A stretch of DNA of 64,000 nt from Fusobacterium ulcerans (lineage in GTDB: Bacteria; Fusobacteriota; Fusobacteriia; Fusobacteriales; Fusobacteriaceae): assembly GCF_003019675.1 (NCBI RefSeq), contig NZ_CP028105.1:1504282-1568281 (forward strand). The letters are read 5' to 3'. The notes beneath the pieces are model-generated. The model saw only the letters and a program-made list of their open reading frames with translations, ran no database searches and was not told where the DNA came from. The translations under genes and the position numbers were made by a program. The first letter of the stretch is position 1; each line of letters opens with the position of its first letter. Of this stretch, positions 34,625-43,711 are shown in pieces.

Positions 34625-34653
34625 TTGAAATAAATGAGAAAATGTGATACGAT
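34625..34653 (+). promoter_or_regulatory. Possible promoter of the peptide transporter operon
   Basis: TTGAAA and TACGAT are 17 bp apart, 65 bp before the first gene. The A/T-rich stretch between this and the divergent promoter at 34405 shows no other clear signal. Confidence 0.45.
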
Positions 34654-34718
34654 AAATCAGCTTTAATATTATTATTGATGTATTCTGAAACACATTTTTA
34701 ATGGACTAGGGAGGAAAA

Positions 34719-36212
34719 ATGCATTTGAAAGGTAGAAATAAAAAGCTGATAGTAATGTCACTATTGGGACTGGCTCTTTTAGGATGTGGAAAGGAGGAAA
34801 AAGCTCCTGAAAAAAAAGTGGTAAGAACTATCACTAGTATGGATATAGACAGTTTGAACCCATATAAGCTTGTATCAAGCGGTTCAGAAGAAATAATGAT
34901 GAATGTTTTTGAAGGACTTGTAATGCCTACAGTTGATGGAGGACTTGCTCCAGCAGTAGCCAAAGAATACAAAATATCAGATGATGGATTGACATATACT
35001 TTTGAAATAAGAGAGGGAATTAAATTTCACAATGGAAATCCTTTAGATGTAAAAGATGTAGAATTTTCTTTGAGAAAAATGTCAGGGAGAGAAGGAGATA
35101 CTCCAGCTCAAGCTATGTTCTCAAATATAGATGATATAAAAATAACTGGAGATAATGAAATAACAATTACTCTTAAAGTTCCAGATTCAGCTTTTATTTA
35201 TTACATGACTGAAGGGATAGTTCCAGATGAGAATAGAGATTCTTTGGATAAAGAGGCAATAGGAACAGGACCTTTCAAAGTGTCAGGATATGACAGAGAG
35301 CAGAAAATAACTCTTACAAAGAATGATGATTATTGGGGAGAAAAGGCTAAGATAGATGAAGTTGATATATTTGTAACTCCAAATGCAGAAACAGCTTTTC
35401 TTAAACTTTTATCAGGAGAGATAGATATACTTCCTCGTGTTGATTCAAAGAGATTAAATGAACTTAAAAACTTTAAGACAATATCAGGAGCCCAAAATAC
35501 AGTACAGCTTTTTGCTCTTAATAATAAATTTGAACCATTCAGCCATAAGGAAGTTAGAGAAGCTATCAATCTGGCAGTGGATAAAGATGCTGTAATAAAA
35601 AATGTTATGGGTGGGTACGGAATAAAACTTGAAACAAATATGAGCCCAGTAATGAAAAAATATTGTATAGATAATATTGGTGAAAAAAGAGATGTTGAAA
35701 AGGCAAAAGAACTTTTGAAAAAAGCAGGCTATGAAAATCTTAAATTTACTGTAAAAGTTCCAAGCAACTATGCTATGCATGTATCAACGGCTCAGGTAAT
35801 AGCTGAACAACTTAAAGAAGTTGGGATTACTATGAATATAGAGACTGTAGAATGGGCAACATGGCTGTCAGAAGTTTACAGTGGAAGAAAATATGAAGCA
35901 ACTATAGTAGGACTTACAGGAAAACTTGATCCAGACTCAATATTAAAGAGATATGTTTCAGATTATCCTAGAAATTTCTTCAACTATGAAAATCCAAAAT
36001 ATGATAAACTTATTGCAGATGCAAAAATAACATCTGATGAAAATAAAAGGATTGAGTATTATAAAGAAGCTCAAAAAATATTAAGAGATGAAAATGTAGC
36101 AGTTTTCATAATGGATCCAGAACTTATTACAGCTGTGAATAAAAACATAAATGGATATGTGTTCTATCCACTCTCATTTACGAACTTCGCAAAAATTAGT
36201 ATTGGAGATTAA
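34719..36212 (+). CDS. Peptide ABC transporter substrate-binding lipoprotein
   Basis: The 497-aa protein is an SBP_bac_5 (DppA/OppA) type binding protein. A lipoprotein signal ends in LALLGCG (Cys about residue 22). SMDIDSLNPYKLVSSGSEEI, PAVAKEYKISDDGLTYTF and REGIKFHNGNPLDVKDVEFS match the family start; DDYWGEKAKIDEVDI follows. It is the first gene of a complete five-gene importer. The cargo (peptides, or nickel as in NikA) cannot be told from sequence; peptide is more likely from the length and family pattern. Confidence 0.93.
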   Translation: MHLKGRNKKLIVMSLLGLALLGCGKEEKAPEKKVVRTITSMDIDSLNPYKLVSSGSEEIMMNVFEGLVMPTVDGGLAPAVAKEYKISDDGLTYTFEIREGIKFHNGNPLDVKDVEFSLRKMSGREGDTPAQAMFSNIDDIKITGDNEITITLKVPDSAFIYYMTEGIVPDENRDSLDKEAIGTGPFKVSGYDREQKITLTKNDDYWGEKAKIDEVDIFVTPNAETAFLKLLSGEIDILPRVDSKRLNELKNFKTISGAQNTVQLFALNNKFEPFSHKEVREAINLAVDKDAVIKNVMGGYGIKLETNMSPVMKKYCIDNIGEKRDVEKAKELLKKAGYENLKFTVKVPSNYAMHVSTAQVIAEQLKEVGITMNIETVEWATWLSEVYSGRKYEATIVGLTGKLDPDSILKRYVSDYPRNFFNYENPKYDKLIADAKITSDENKRIEYYKEAQKILRDENVAVFIMDPELITAVNKNINGYVFYPLSFTNFAKISIGD

Positions 36213-36213
36213 A

Positions 36214-37128
36214 ATGTTCTATATAAAAAAACTGGCAAAAATGATTTTTTCTATATTTCTCATAGGAACACTTTCATTTTTGCTCTTAGAAATGATCCCG
36301 GGAGATCCAGCATCAGCAATACTTGGTGTTGAGAGCACTCCAGAGGACATTGAATTATTAAGAGAAGCACTTGGTTTGAATAAGAGTTTGATAGTGAGAT
36401 ATCTCACTTGGGGGAAAGGAGTACTTGCAGGGGATTTTGGAAATTCCTTCAAGTATTCTGAACCTGTAGTTGATCTTATTCTTAAAAGACTTCCTCTTAC
36501 ATTAGAAATAGCTCTGATTTCGATAGGGATAGTATTTTTAGTATCTGTACCCCTATCTTTTTTGCTATATAAAATAAAAAATAAACATGTAAAAAAAATT
36601 GGAGACTTTATGATAGGAGTCTTTATATCTGTTCCATCATTCTGGCTGGGAATAATTTTCATGTTCGTTTTTGGTGTAATATTGAGATGGTTTTCTGTAG
36701 GGTATAACAATACTTTTGCTTCCTTGATTCTCCCATGTGTAGTTATAGCTATTCCAAATATCGGAATAATTACAAGCTATATCAAGAGTAATCTGGAATA
36801 TGAGATGAGAGAAGAGTATATAAAATACCTCTATGTAAATGGACTTAAAATGAAGTGGCTGAATCTGTATATATTGAAAAACTCTATTCTTCCAGTGGTT
36901 CCTTTAATAGGAATTATGATAATAGATCTTATTACAGGAATTGTAATAATAGAACAGATATTTTCTATTCCGGGAATAGGAAGGCTGTTGATAACCTCAG
37001 TAGTAACAAGAGATATACCTCTGATACAGGGATTAATTTTTTATACATCTGTAGTCCTTGTACTTATAAATTTCATTATAGATATCCTCTATTCAATTAT
37101 TGATCCTAGAATAAGAGGAGGGGAGTAA
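36214..37128 (+). CDS. Peptide ABC transporter permease (DppB-like)
   Basis: A 304-aa membrane protein with six helices. The N-terminal MIFSIFLIGTLSFLLLEMIPGDPA and EALGLNKSLIVRYLTWGKG are DppB/OppB-type signatures, and the EAA-like coupling loop EYIKYLYVNGLKMKWLNLYIL faces the ATPase. The open frame could begin at 36151, inside the previous gene, but GGAG lies before the ATG at 36214, one base after the upstream stop. It is followed by the second permease after 1 bp. Confidence 0.92.
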   Translation: MFYIKKLAKMIFSIFLIGTLSFLLLEMIPGDPASAILGVESTPEDIELLREALGLNKSLIVRYLTWGKGVLAGDFGNSFKYSEPVVDLILKRLPLTLEIALISIGIVFLVSVPLSFLLYKIKNKHVKKIGDFMIGVFISVPSFWLGIIFMFVFGVILRWFSVGYNNTFASLILPCVVIAIPNIGIITSYIKSNLEYEMREEYIKYLYVNGLKMKWLNLYILKNSILPVVPLIGIMIIDLITGIVIIEQIFSIPGIGRLLITSVVTRDIPLIQGLIFYTSVVLVLINFIIDILYSIIDPRIRGGE

Positions 37129-37129
37129 A

Positions 37130-37888
37130 ATGAAAAAGAAATATATTTTATTTGTACTCCTTTTGATTGTGGTAGTATATTTTTATCAAAACCCATATGC
37201 TATGAATAATGATATGATACTTGCAAGACCAAGCTTAGAAAATTTATTAGGATGCGACAATTTAGGAAGAGATATTTTCAGCAGACTTGTATTGGGTTCT
37301 TTTTATACTCTGCTTATAGCATTTGTTTCTGTAGCACTTTCAGTAATGGCAGGAACAATGATAGGAAGTATAGCAGGTTATTATGGAAAAGCTTTAGATT
37401 CTGTGATTACATCTTTTATAGAGGTAATTATAGCTATTCCATCAATATTGATAGCTCTTGGAGTAATAATAATTTTGAAAACAGGATTTATTTCAATGAT
37501 AGTAGCAATTTTTATCATTTATCTTCCAAGATGTGTAAATATGGTAAGAGGACTTGTGAAAAAAGAGAGAAATATGGAATATGTAGTAGCAGCTAAAACA
37601 TATGGAGTATCAGATTTAAGAATAATTTTTTACCACATACTGCCAAATATAATGAAACCTGTACTTATCAGTTTTACAACTGGATTTGCTGGGGCAATAC
37701 TTACAGAAGCAGGGCTGGGATATCTGGGACTGGGAATACAGCCGCCATATCCTACATGGGGAAATATTTTGAATCAGTCACAGTCATACTTTTTATCAGC
37801 TCCATGGTTTACTATAGCTCCAGGACTTGCCATAATATTCACAGTTTATCAGATGAATAAACTTGAAAAGAGAGGAAAAAGATTTTAA
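37130..37888 (+). CDS. Peptide ABC transporter permease (DppC-like)
   Basis: The 252-aa protein has about five or six helices with GCDNLGRDIFSRLVLGSFYTL (the DppC N-terminal pattern, about residues 39-59) and an EAA-type loop EYVVAAKTYGVSDLRIIFYHILPN followed by ILTEAGLGYLGLGIQPPYPTWG. It pairs with the preceding DppB-like permease. Its stop overlaps the next start by 1 bp. It is somewhat short at the N-terminus compared with DppC (about 300 aa). Confidence 0.92.
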   Translation: MKKKYILFVLLLIVVVYFYQNPYAMNNDMILARPSLENLLGCDNLGRDIFSRLVLGSFYTLLIAFVSVALSVMAGTMIGSIAGYYGKALDSVITSFIEVIIAIPSILIALGVIIILKTGFISMIVAIFIIYLPRCVNMVRGLVKKERNMEYVVAAKTYGVSDLRIIFYHILPNIMKPVLISFTTGFAGAILTEAGLGYLGLGIQPPYPTWGNILNQSQSYFLSAPWFTIAPGLAIIFTVYQMNKLEKRGKRF

Positions 37889-38616
37889 TGATAATAAATA
37901 TAGAGAAATTAAATTTGGAAATTGATGGACAGGTACTTTTAAAAGATGTAAATTTTCATATGGAAAAAGGAGAGGTAGTTGCTCTTGTAGGAGAGTCTGG
38001 AAGTGGAAAGACATTGACTACAAAATTTATACTTGGAATACTTCCAGAGAGAAGTATAATACATTGTGAAAAATTTGAAAAGAACTGTAAAATAGGAGCA
38101 GTTTTCCAAAATGCTTTTATATCATTAAATCCAACAATAAAGATAGGAAGTCAGTTGAGAAGACTTTATGAATCACATTATGGAAGCAATGGAAACTGGA
38201 AAGAGGAAATAACAGCTCTTTTAGAAAAAGTTGGAATAAAGGAAACTGATAAATTTTTAAAGAAATATCCCCATGAAACAAGTGGAGGAGAGAGACAAAG
38301 GGTAGTTATAGCAGGTGCATTAATAGGAAAACCAGAAGTATTAATTGCAGATGAAGTAACTACTGCACTGGATATGAGAACCAAAAAAGAAGTAATAACT
38401 TTATTTAAAAATATAAAGAAAGAACTGGGAATATCTATACTTTTTATCTCCCATGATCTGGACTCTATAAAAAACTTTGCAGATAGAGCATGTGTGATGT
38501 ATAAAGGAAGTATTGTAGAAGAAAACAGTTGTGAGGGAATATTTGAACATCAGGAACACCCTTATGTAAAAAAACTCATAGGTTTTTCAAAAACTCTGTG
38601 GACAAGAGGAGAATAA
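37888..38616 (+). CDS. Peptide ABC transporter ATPase 1 (DppD-like)
   Basis: A 242-aa ABC ATPase: Walker A GESGSGKT (about residues 34-41), Q-loop GAVFQNAFISLNP, signature ETSGGERQRVVIAGAL, Walker B VLIADEVTTALD and the switch His in SILFISHDLDSIK. The protein ends about 40-90 residues earlier than typical OppD/DppD, lacking the usual C-terminal 'oligo_HPY' extension, closer in length to NikD. Confidence 0.93.
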   Translation: MIINIEKLNLEIDGQVLLKDVNFHMEKGEVVALVGESGSGKTLTTKFILGILPERSIIHCEKFEKNCKIGAVFQNAFISLNPTIKIGSQLRRLYESHYGSNGNWKEEITALLEKVGIKETDKFLKKYPHETSGGERQRVVIAGALIGKPEVLIADEVTTALDMRTKKEVITLFKNIKKELGISILFISHDLDSIKNFADRACVMYKGSIVEENSCEGIFEHQEHPYVKKLIGFSKTLWTRGE

Positions 38617-38617
38617 G

Positions 38618-39364
38618 ATGTTTTTAGAAGTAAGAGATCTAAATAAATACTATAATTCAAGAAATCTTTTTTCCAAAGAGAAAAAGCAGATACTGAAAGA
38701 TGTAACTTTTGATGTGAAAGAGGGAGAAATATTCTCGATTATTGGACAGTCAGGAGCAGGAAAATCTACTATTGGAAAGATACTTTTAGGAATAGAAAAA
38801 GAAAGCAGTGGAGATATAATGCTTATGGGACGCCCTCTTAAAGAAATGGTAAAAAGAGAGGTACAAATGGTATTTCAAGACCCATACAGTTCTTTAAATC
38901 CTGCTATGAAAATAGGAAAAATATTGGAAGAACCATTGAAAGTAAATGGTGTGAAAGATAAAAAAGAAAGAGAAGAAAGAGTGAAATCTATGCTTAAAGA
39001 AATAGGCTTAGAAGAAACTTGTGGAGTAAAATATCCATCAGAATTAAGTGGAGGACAAAGACAGAGAGTAGTTATTGGAGCTGCTATGATATTGAAACCA
39101 AAACTTGTAGTGTGTGATGAGCCAGTGGCATCTCTTGATCTTTCTATACAGAATCAGATATTGAATCTTATTAAGAAATTTAATAAAGAGTATAATACTA
39201 CTTTTATTTTTATTTCTCATGATCTGGGAGTGGTATATAATATTTCTCATAGAGTTCTTCTTTTATATAAAGGAGAAGTTCAAGAGATAAGAGAAACTGT
39301 TGAATTTTTTAAAAATCCTGAAAGCGAGTATGGAAAATATTTTCTTGAGGGAATAAAAGTTTAG
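38618..39364 (+). CDS. Peptide ABC transporter ATPase 2 (DppF-like)
   Basis: The 248-aa ABC ATPase has Walker A GQSGAGKST (about residues 42-50), Q-loop VQMVFQDPYSSLNPAMKIG, signature LSGGQRQRVVIGAAM, Walker B LVVCDEPVASLD and FISHDLGVV. The phrase VFQDPYSSLNP is typical of the OppF/DppF branch. It is also shorter than usual (about 300 aa), as in NikE. It closes the operon; a terminator follows at 39410. Confidence 0.93.
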   Translation: MFLEVRDLNKYYNSRNLFSKEKKQILKDVTFDVKEGEIFSIIGQSGAGKSTIGKILLGIEKESSGDIMLMGRPLKEMVKREVQMVFQDPYSSLNPAMKIGKILEEPLKVNGVKDKKEREERVKSMLKEIGLEETCGVKYPSELSGGQRQRVVIGAAMILKPKLVVCDEPVASLDLSIQNQILNLIKKFNKEYNTTFIFISHDLGVVYNISHRVLLLYKGEVQEIRETVEFFKNPESEYGKYFLEGIKV

Positions 39365-39409
39365 AAATGAATTTTTGAATATTAAGATAATTAAATTATA
39401 AAATATATA

Positions 39410-39468
39410 GATGAGAGTACCTAAAAAGTTAGATTGGATTTCTAACTGTAAGTACTCTCATCTTTTTT
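39410..39468 (+). terminator. Rho-independent terminator of the peptide transporter operon
   Basis: An 11-bp outer stem (39410-39420 with 39452-39462) encloses a 7-bp inner stem (39427-39433 with 39441-39447) and is followed by T. Confidence 0.85.
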
Positions 39469-39470
39469 CT

Positions 39471-40367
39471 TTAAAATAAACTTAATTGAGAAGAAAAATT
39501 TTTTTCATCAAAAGTATTGAGATATTCAAAGATTTCGTTATTATTATGTAAAATTCCATTTTGAGAGCATTTTTTATAAAATAATTCCATTAACCTTTTA
39601 TTATTTGGACTGACTATTTCATATCTATTTCCAAAAGTGCGAATATATCTTTCTTTCATATGAGGAAATAATTTATCTAATTGCTGATAAAAATATTCTC
39701 TGCTTCCTTCTCGAAGCGTCATACCAATTCCAAAGCATATAATTCCATGAACTTTAGCTTCAATACAGTAATCTAAAAGTCCATTGATATTTTCAGCAGT
39801 ATCATTAATGAAAGGAAGAATAGGACAGAGCCATACAACTGTTGGGATTCCTGCATCTCTTAATTTTTTTAACACTTCAAAGCGTTTTTTGGTAGTACAC
39901 ACATTAGGCTCAATTTTTCTGCATAAATTTTCATCATAAGTTGTTAAAGTAATTTGAACTACACATTTTGTTTTTTCATTTATTTTTTTCAATAAATCCA
40001 AATCTCTCAATATCATATCTGACTTTGTTATAAGAGTAAATCCAAAACCATATTTATACACTAATTCCAATGTTTTTCTGAGATTTTTGATTTTTAATTC
40101 AAGAGGAATATACGGATCAGTCATTGAACCAGTACCGATCATACATTTCTTTCGTCTGCGTTTCAGAGTTTCTTCCAATAGTTCAATGGCATTTTCTTTG
40201 ACTTCAATATCTTCAAAGTCATGTAGCATTCTATAACAGCTGCTTCTTGAATCACAATAAATACATCCATGAGAGCAACCACGATAGAGGTTCATTCCAT
40301 TTTTAGGTGATAGGATTCCTTTTACTTTTACATAGTGCATGTTATCTTTTTTAAAAATCGGGTCCAC
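39471..40367 (-). CDS. SPL family radical SAM protein
   Basis: The 298-aa protein has the radical SAM CxxxCxxC motif as YRGCSHGCIYCDSRS (about residues 28-42), preceded by ILSPKNGMNLY. GTGSMTDPYIPLE and LITKSDMILRDLDLL are typical of the Rv2578c/spore-photoproduct-lyase-like family with unknown reaction. The start is GTG at 40367 because AAGGAGG stands 4 bp before it; the longer frame to 40400 has no SD. The gene is alone on the minus strand. Confidence 0.9.
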   Translation of the reverse strand: MDPIFKKDNMHYVKVKGILSPKNGMNLYRGCSHGCIYCDSRSSCYRMLHDFEDIEVKENAIELLEETLKRRRKKCMIGTGSMTDPYIPLELKIKNLRKTLELVYKYGFGFTLITKSDMILRDLDLLKKINEKTKCVVQITLTTYDENLCRKIEPNVCTTKKRFEVLKKLRDAGIPTVVWLCPILPFINDTAENINGLLDYCIEAKVHGIICFGIGMTLREGSREYFYQQLDKLFPHMKERYIRTFGNRYEIVSPNNKRLMELFYKKCSQNGILHNNNEIFEYLNTFDEKNFSSQLSLF

Positions 40368-40629
40368 AATTCCTCCTTGATTTATAATGAAATAAAACAT
40401 AAATATTTATATCTATATTATATCATAGATAGTTTTGAAAAGATAAAAATTTAAAATATCTGAAATCTTTATAAAATATTTTTATAAACAAAAATCAGAA
40501 TAGGTTATATTTTAAATATTGTTGCAAAATAAAAAATCAAGTTAGTTTTCAAATAGCTTTTTATATACAAATCTTTTTTATAATTATATAATATATAAAG
40601 AAAGCATTGAAAAAACAGGGAGGAATGCA

Positions 40630-41322
40630 ATGAAAACAATAGGTTTGATTGGTGGGATGAGCTGGGAAAGTACAGTAACTTATTATGAAATAATCAATAG
40701 AATAATAAAAGAAAAACTTGGAGGGCTTCATTCAGGGAAATTGGTTCTTTTCAGTGTAGATTTTCAGGAGATAGAAGAGTGCCAAGCAAAAGGTGAATGG
40801 GATAAAAGTGCAAAAATTTTGACAGAAGCAGCACAAAGTCTGGAAAAAGCAGGGGCAGATTTTATAGTTATCTGTACAAATACAATGCATAAAATAGCTC
40901 CAGACATTCAAAAAAATATTAATATTCCTATACTTCATATAGCAGAGGCGACAGCTGATGAACTAGATAAAAAAGAAATAAAAAAAGTTGCTTTGTTGGG
41001 AACAAAATATACAATGGAGCAGGATTTTTATAAGAATAAATTAATAGATAGAGGAATAGAAGTAGTGATTCCTGATGATGAAGATAGAGCAGAGGTAAAT
41101 AGAGTAATTTATGAAGAATTATGTCTTGGAAAGATATTGCCAGCATCTAAAAAAAGATTTCTTGATATTATGGATAAATTAGCAAAAAATGGAGCACAGG
41201 GAGTTATACTTGGATGTACAGAAATTGGGCTTTTGGTGCAGCAGAAAGATACAGAAATTTCTTTGTTTGATACAGCAGCAATACATGCTGAAAGTGCAGC
41301 TTTGAAATCCATAGAGAAATAA
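40630..41322 (+). CDS. Aspartate/glutamate racemase family protein
   Basis: A 230-aa protein with the PLP-independent racemase pattern: LIGGMSWESTVTYYEIIN at the N-terminus, the first catalytic-type Cys in FIVICTNTMHK (about residue 82) and the second in GVILGCTEIGLLV (about residue 194). This matches the YgeA/aspartate racemase group. It likely inverts an acidic amino acid or a related one. It stands alone, with AGGGAGG before the ATG. Confidence 0.93.
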   Translation: MKTIGLIGGMSWESTVTYYEIINRIIKEKLGGLHSGKLVLFSVDFQEIEECQAKGEWDKSAKILTEAAQSLEKAGADFIVICTNTMHKIAPDIQKNINIPILHIAEATADELDKKEIKKVALLGTKYTMEQDFYKNKLIDRGIEVVIPDDEDRAEVNRVIYEELCLGKILPASKKRFLDIMDKLAKNGAQGVILGCTEIGLLVQQKDTEISLFDTAAIHAESAALKSIEK

Positions 41323-41370
41323 TTTTAAGGATTTACAGTTGAGGAATACTTATATAAAAAAGGGGAAAGA

Positions 41371-42363
41371 ATGATAAAAAAACTATTGAGTTTATGCAGT
41401 ATATTGATATTCTTGTTATTCACAGGATGTTTTCAAAAAACAGTAGATAGTTCAAAGTTAGAAAAAAGAAACGGAACTGTCTATCAAGTAGGAGAAAAAA
41501 AGCCTTTTACAGGAGTAATGAAAAACTTTTATTCAAATGGGCAGCTAGCAGTGATGGAAAAATTTAAAAAAGGAAAAAACCATGGAAAGGGTGAAAAGTA
41601 CTATACTAATGGAAAGCTGTGGATAGAGTATTCATATAAAGGTGGAAACCTTCATGGAAAATATATGGAGTATTTTGAAGATGGAAAACCTCAGAAAGAG
41701 ATAAATTTTAAAGATGGAGAAAAGCATGGAATAGTAAGATGTTATTGTGGAGAAGATGGAAAATTACATCAAGATTCCATATATGATGAAGGAAAACTTA
41801 CAGGGAAAAGAACTACTTATTATCCAGATGGAAATCTTTTAGAAATAACAGAATGGAAAGATGATGAACTTTCAGGAATATTTGAACAGTACTATATGAA
41901 TGGACAGTTAAAAGTAAAAGGCAACTTTATAGATGGAAAAGCTGATGGAAAGGCAAATGAATATTATGAAGATGGTTCTCTTATGGGGGAAACATATTAT
42001 ATTGCTGGAAAAGCAGAAGGTTATTCTGTAGAGTATTATTCTGATGGAAAAATAGCGAAAGAACTTAATTACACAGATGGATTTGAAGATGGAGATAGCA
42101 TAAGTTATCATTCAAATGGGCAGATACAGGAAAAAGGAAAATATATTCAAGGAAAAAAAGAAGGAATATGGGAAACATATCATTCAAGCGGAAAGATTAT
42201 AAACAGGATAACTTACAAAGAAGATGATTCTAAATATGGAGAAGAGTATAATTATGATAACGAAGGAAGTTTAGAATTGAAAGTTACATGGAATGCTCTA
42301 AATGATAAATTTATATATGAGCATTACAAAGATGGAAAAGTCATAAATAAAATAATACAGTAA
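41371..42363 (+). CDS. MORN-repeat lipoprotein (YwqK-like)
   Basis: A 330-aa exported protein with a lipobox (LLFTGC, Cys about residue 20) and about ten MORN_2 variants of some 22-24 residues, such as YYTNGKLWIEYSYKGGNLHG, EYYEDGSLMGETYYIAGKAEG and YHSNGQIQEKGKYIQGKKEG. These repeats form a beta-sheet surface and are common, often annotated 'YwqK family antitoxin', in Fusobacteria and Bacteroidetes; the function is unknown. No toxin partner is adjacent, so the antitoxin label should not be taken literally. Confidence 0.88.
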   Translation: MIKKLLSLCSILIFLLFTGCFQKTVDSSKLEKRNGTVYQVGEKKPFTGVMKNFYSNGQLAVMEKFKKGKNHGKGEKYYTNGKLWIEYSYKGGNLHGKYMEYFEDGKPQKEINFKDGEKHGIVRCYCGEDGKLHQDSIYDEGKLTGKRTTYYPDGNLLEITEWKDDELSGIFEQYYMNGQLKVKGNFIDGKADGKANEYYEDGSLMGETYYIAGKAEGYSVEYYSDGKIAKELNYTDGFEDGDSISYHSNGQIQEKGKYIQGKKEGIWETYHSSGKIINRITYKEDDSKYGEEYNYDNEGSLELKVTWNALNDKFIYEHYKDGKVINKIIQ

Positions 42364-42459
42364 ATAATGAATATTAAAATCATAAAGAAAAAAAGAATTT
42401 TACAAATACCACGAATAATATAATATAGAACATAAAAAATTCAAAGGGGTGGTACTAAA

Positions 42460-42999
42460 ATGACTATTTATGATTTTAAAGTTAAAAATGTAGATGGAAC
42501 AGAAGAAACATTAGAAAAATATAGAGGAAAAGTATTACTTATAGTAAATACAGCTACAAGATGTGGACTTACATCTCAATATGAAGGACTTGAAAAACTT
42601 TATGAAAAATATCGTGATAAAGGATTTGAAATATTAGATTTCCCAAGCAATCAATTTTTAAAACAGGCACCAGAAAGCAGTGAGGAAATAGCTGAATTCT
42701 GTCAATTGAGATATGGAACTAAATTTAAAACTTTTGCTAAGATAGATGTAAATGGAAAAGATGCAGATCCATTATATATATATTTGAAAGATAAAGCAAG
42801 TGAAGAGATAAAAAATAGAGAAACAGACTCATTTAAAGATAAACTTGAAAAATTAGGACAGACATTATTAGGAAAAGAGATAAAATGGAACTTTACTAAA
42901 TTCCTAATAGGAAAAGATGGAGAGATAATAGGAAGATTTTCTCCTACTGTGACACCTGATGAAATAGATGCAGAAGTTGCAAGAGCAATATTAAAATAA
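42460..42999 (+). CDS. Glutathione peroxidase family protein
   Basis: The 179-aa thioredoxin-fold protein has the GPx signatures: NTATRCGLTSQYEGLEKLY with the peroxidatic Cys35 in place of selenocysteine, DFPSNQFLKQAP with the catalytic-site Gln, and the KWNFTKFLIGKDG segment with the Trp and Asn of the active site. It detoxifies peroxides, probably using thioredoxin rather than glutathione, as Cys-type bacterial members do. It has GGGGTGG before the ATG and a terminator behind it. Confidence 0.95.
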   Translation: MTIYDFKVKNVDGTEETLEKYRGKVLLIVNTATRCGLTSQYEGLEKLYEKYRDKGFEILDFPSNQFLKQAPESSEEIAEFCQLRYGTKFKTFAKIDVNGKDADPLYIYLKDKASEEIKNRETDSFKDKLEKLGQTLLGKEIKWNFTKFLIGKDGEIIGRFSPTVTPDEIDAEVARAILK

Positions 43000-43018
43000 T
43001 AAAAAGAAAATATTTATC

Positions 43019-43049
43019 AAAAGCAGATCTTTTATGGTCTGCTTTTTTG
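43019..43049 (+). terminator. Rho-independent terminator
   Basis: A 9-bp perfect stem (AAAAGCAGA with TCTGCTTTT) and 10-nt loop are followed by T. Confidence 0.88.
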
Positions 43050-43203
43050 TTGGAATATGCAGTTAGAAAAATAGGTTTGATGAAATAAAAAGAACATTAA
43101 AGCAACTGTAATTAGCATTTTTCAATGAAAAAGCAACCATTAATATGTAGAGATATTCTCAGGTCTATGTTACAATTTAATTAAAAAAGATGGGGTGAGA
43201 TCT

Positions 43204-43674
43204 ATGTCATGGAAATTAAAAGAAGAAGAACTTCAATTCATAGATGAAAATGAGGAACAAATAAGAGAATATGTAGGAAAAAAGGGAGAGGACTATATAA
43301 ATATCTGGAGAGAAGGAAAGAAATTCAATCCAGCAGCTCTTTTTCTAGGAATGATATGGCTTGGCTACAGAGGAATGTATAAAATTATAATGTATCTTAT
43401 CATAGCTTTTATTCTTACAGATATTTTCATGATTTTTTTAGGGATAGATTTGACAAGAATATCTGGAATAGTTGCTGGAGTAATTTTAGGAACATATGGA
43501 AGTTACTGGTATTTCTTACAAGTTAAAAAAGATATACTTGCTGGAAAGGAAAAATGTATAGATGGCGGAGTAGGTGTAGTACTGTCTTTAGTAATGCTTG
43601 CAGGATATGTACTCTTCTCAGTTTATGTAGTTGATACATTTCTCTATTATATACTTTATGGATATTATTATTAA
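43204..43674 (+). CDS. DUF2628 family membrane protein
   Basis: The 156-aa protein has an acidic N-terminal part with FNPAALFLGMIWLGYRGMYK (about residues 43-62), the hallmark of DUF2628, and three hydrophobic helices after it. Function unknown. An alternative GTG at 43195 is in frame, but GATGGGGTGAG is better spaced for the ATG at 43204. A TACAAT box lies about 35 bp upstream. It is followed 37 bp later by a VWA-domain gene. Confidence 0.8.
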   Translation: MSWKLKEEELQFIDENEEQIREYVGKKGEDYINIWREGKKFNPAALFLGMIWLGYRGMYKIIMYLIIAFILTDIFMIFLGIDLTRISGIVAGVILGTYGSYWYFLQVKKDILAGKEKCIDGGVGVVLSLVMLAGYVLFSVYVVDTFLYYILYGYYY

Positions 43675-43711
43675 ACTTTATGTACTAAAATATATTACTG
43701 AGGAGGAGTTT

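Noticed and set aside
36219-36710. A 163-aa minus-strand frame inside the DppB-like permease gene
   Set aside because: Antisense shadow of a well-supported membrane protein gene; no promoter or SD.
39471-40367. Anaerobic sulfatase-maturating enzyme for the sulfatase at 57782
   Set aside because: It has only one CxxxCxxC cluster and the SPL-family pattern, lacks the SPASM cysteines, and is far from the sulfatase.
41371-42363. Antitoxin role of the MORN lipoprotein
   Set aside because: It has a lipobox and sits alone with no toxin gene nearby; the 'YwqK antitoxin' name is only an annotation habit.
43631-43711. Longer N-terminus of the VWA protein beginning at 43631
   Set aside because: It overlaps the DUF2628 gene and would bury the signal peptide; GAGGAGG precedes the ATG at 43712.
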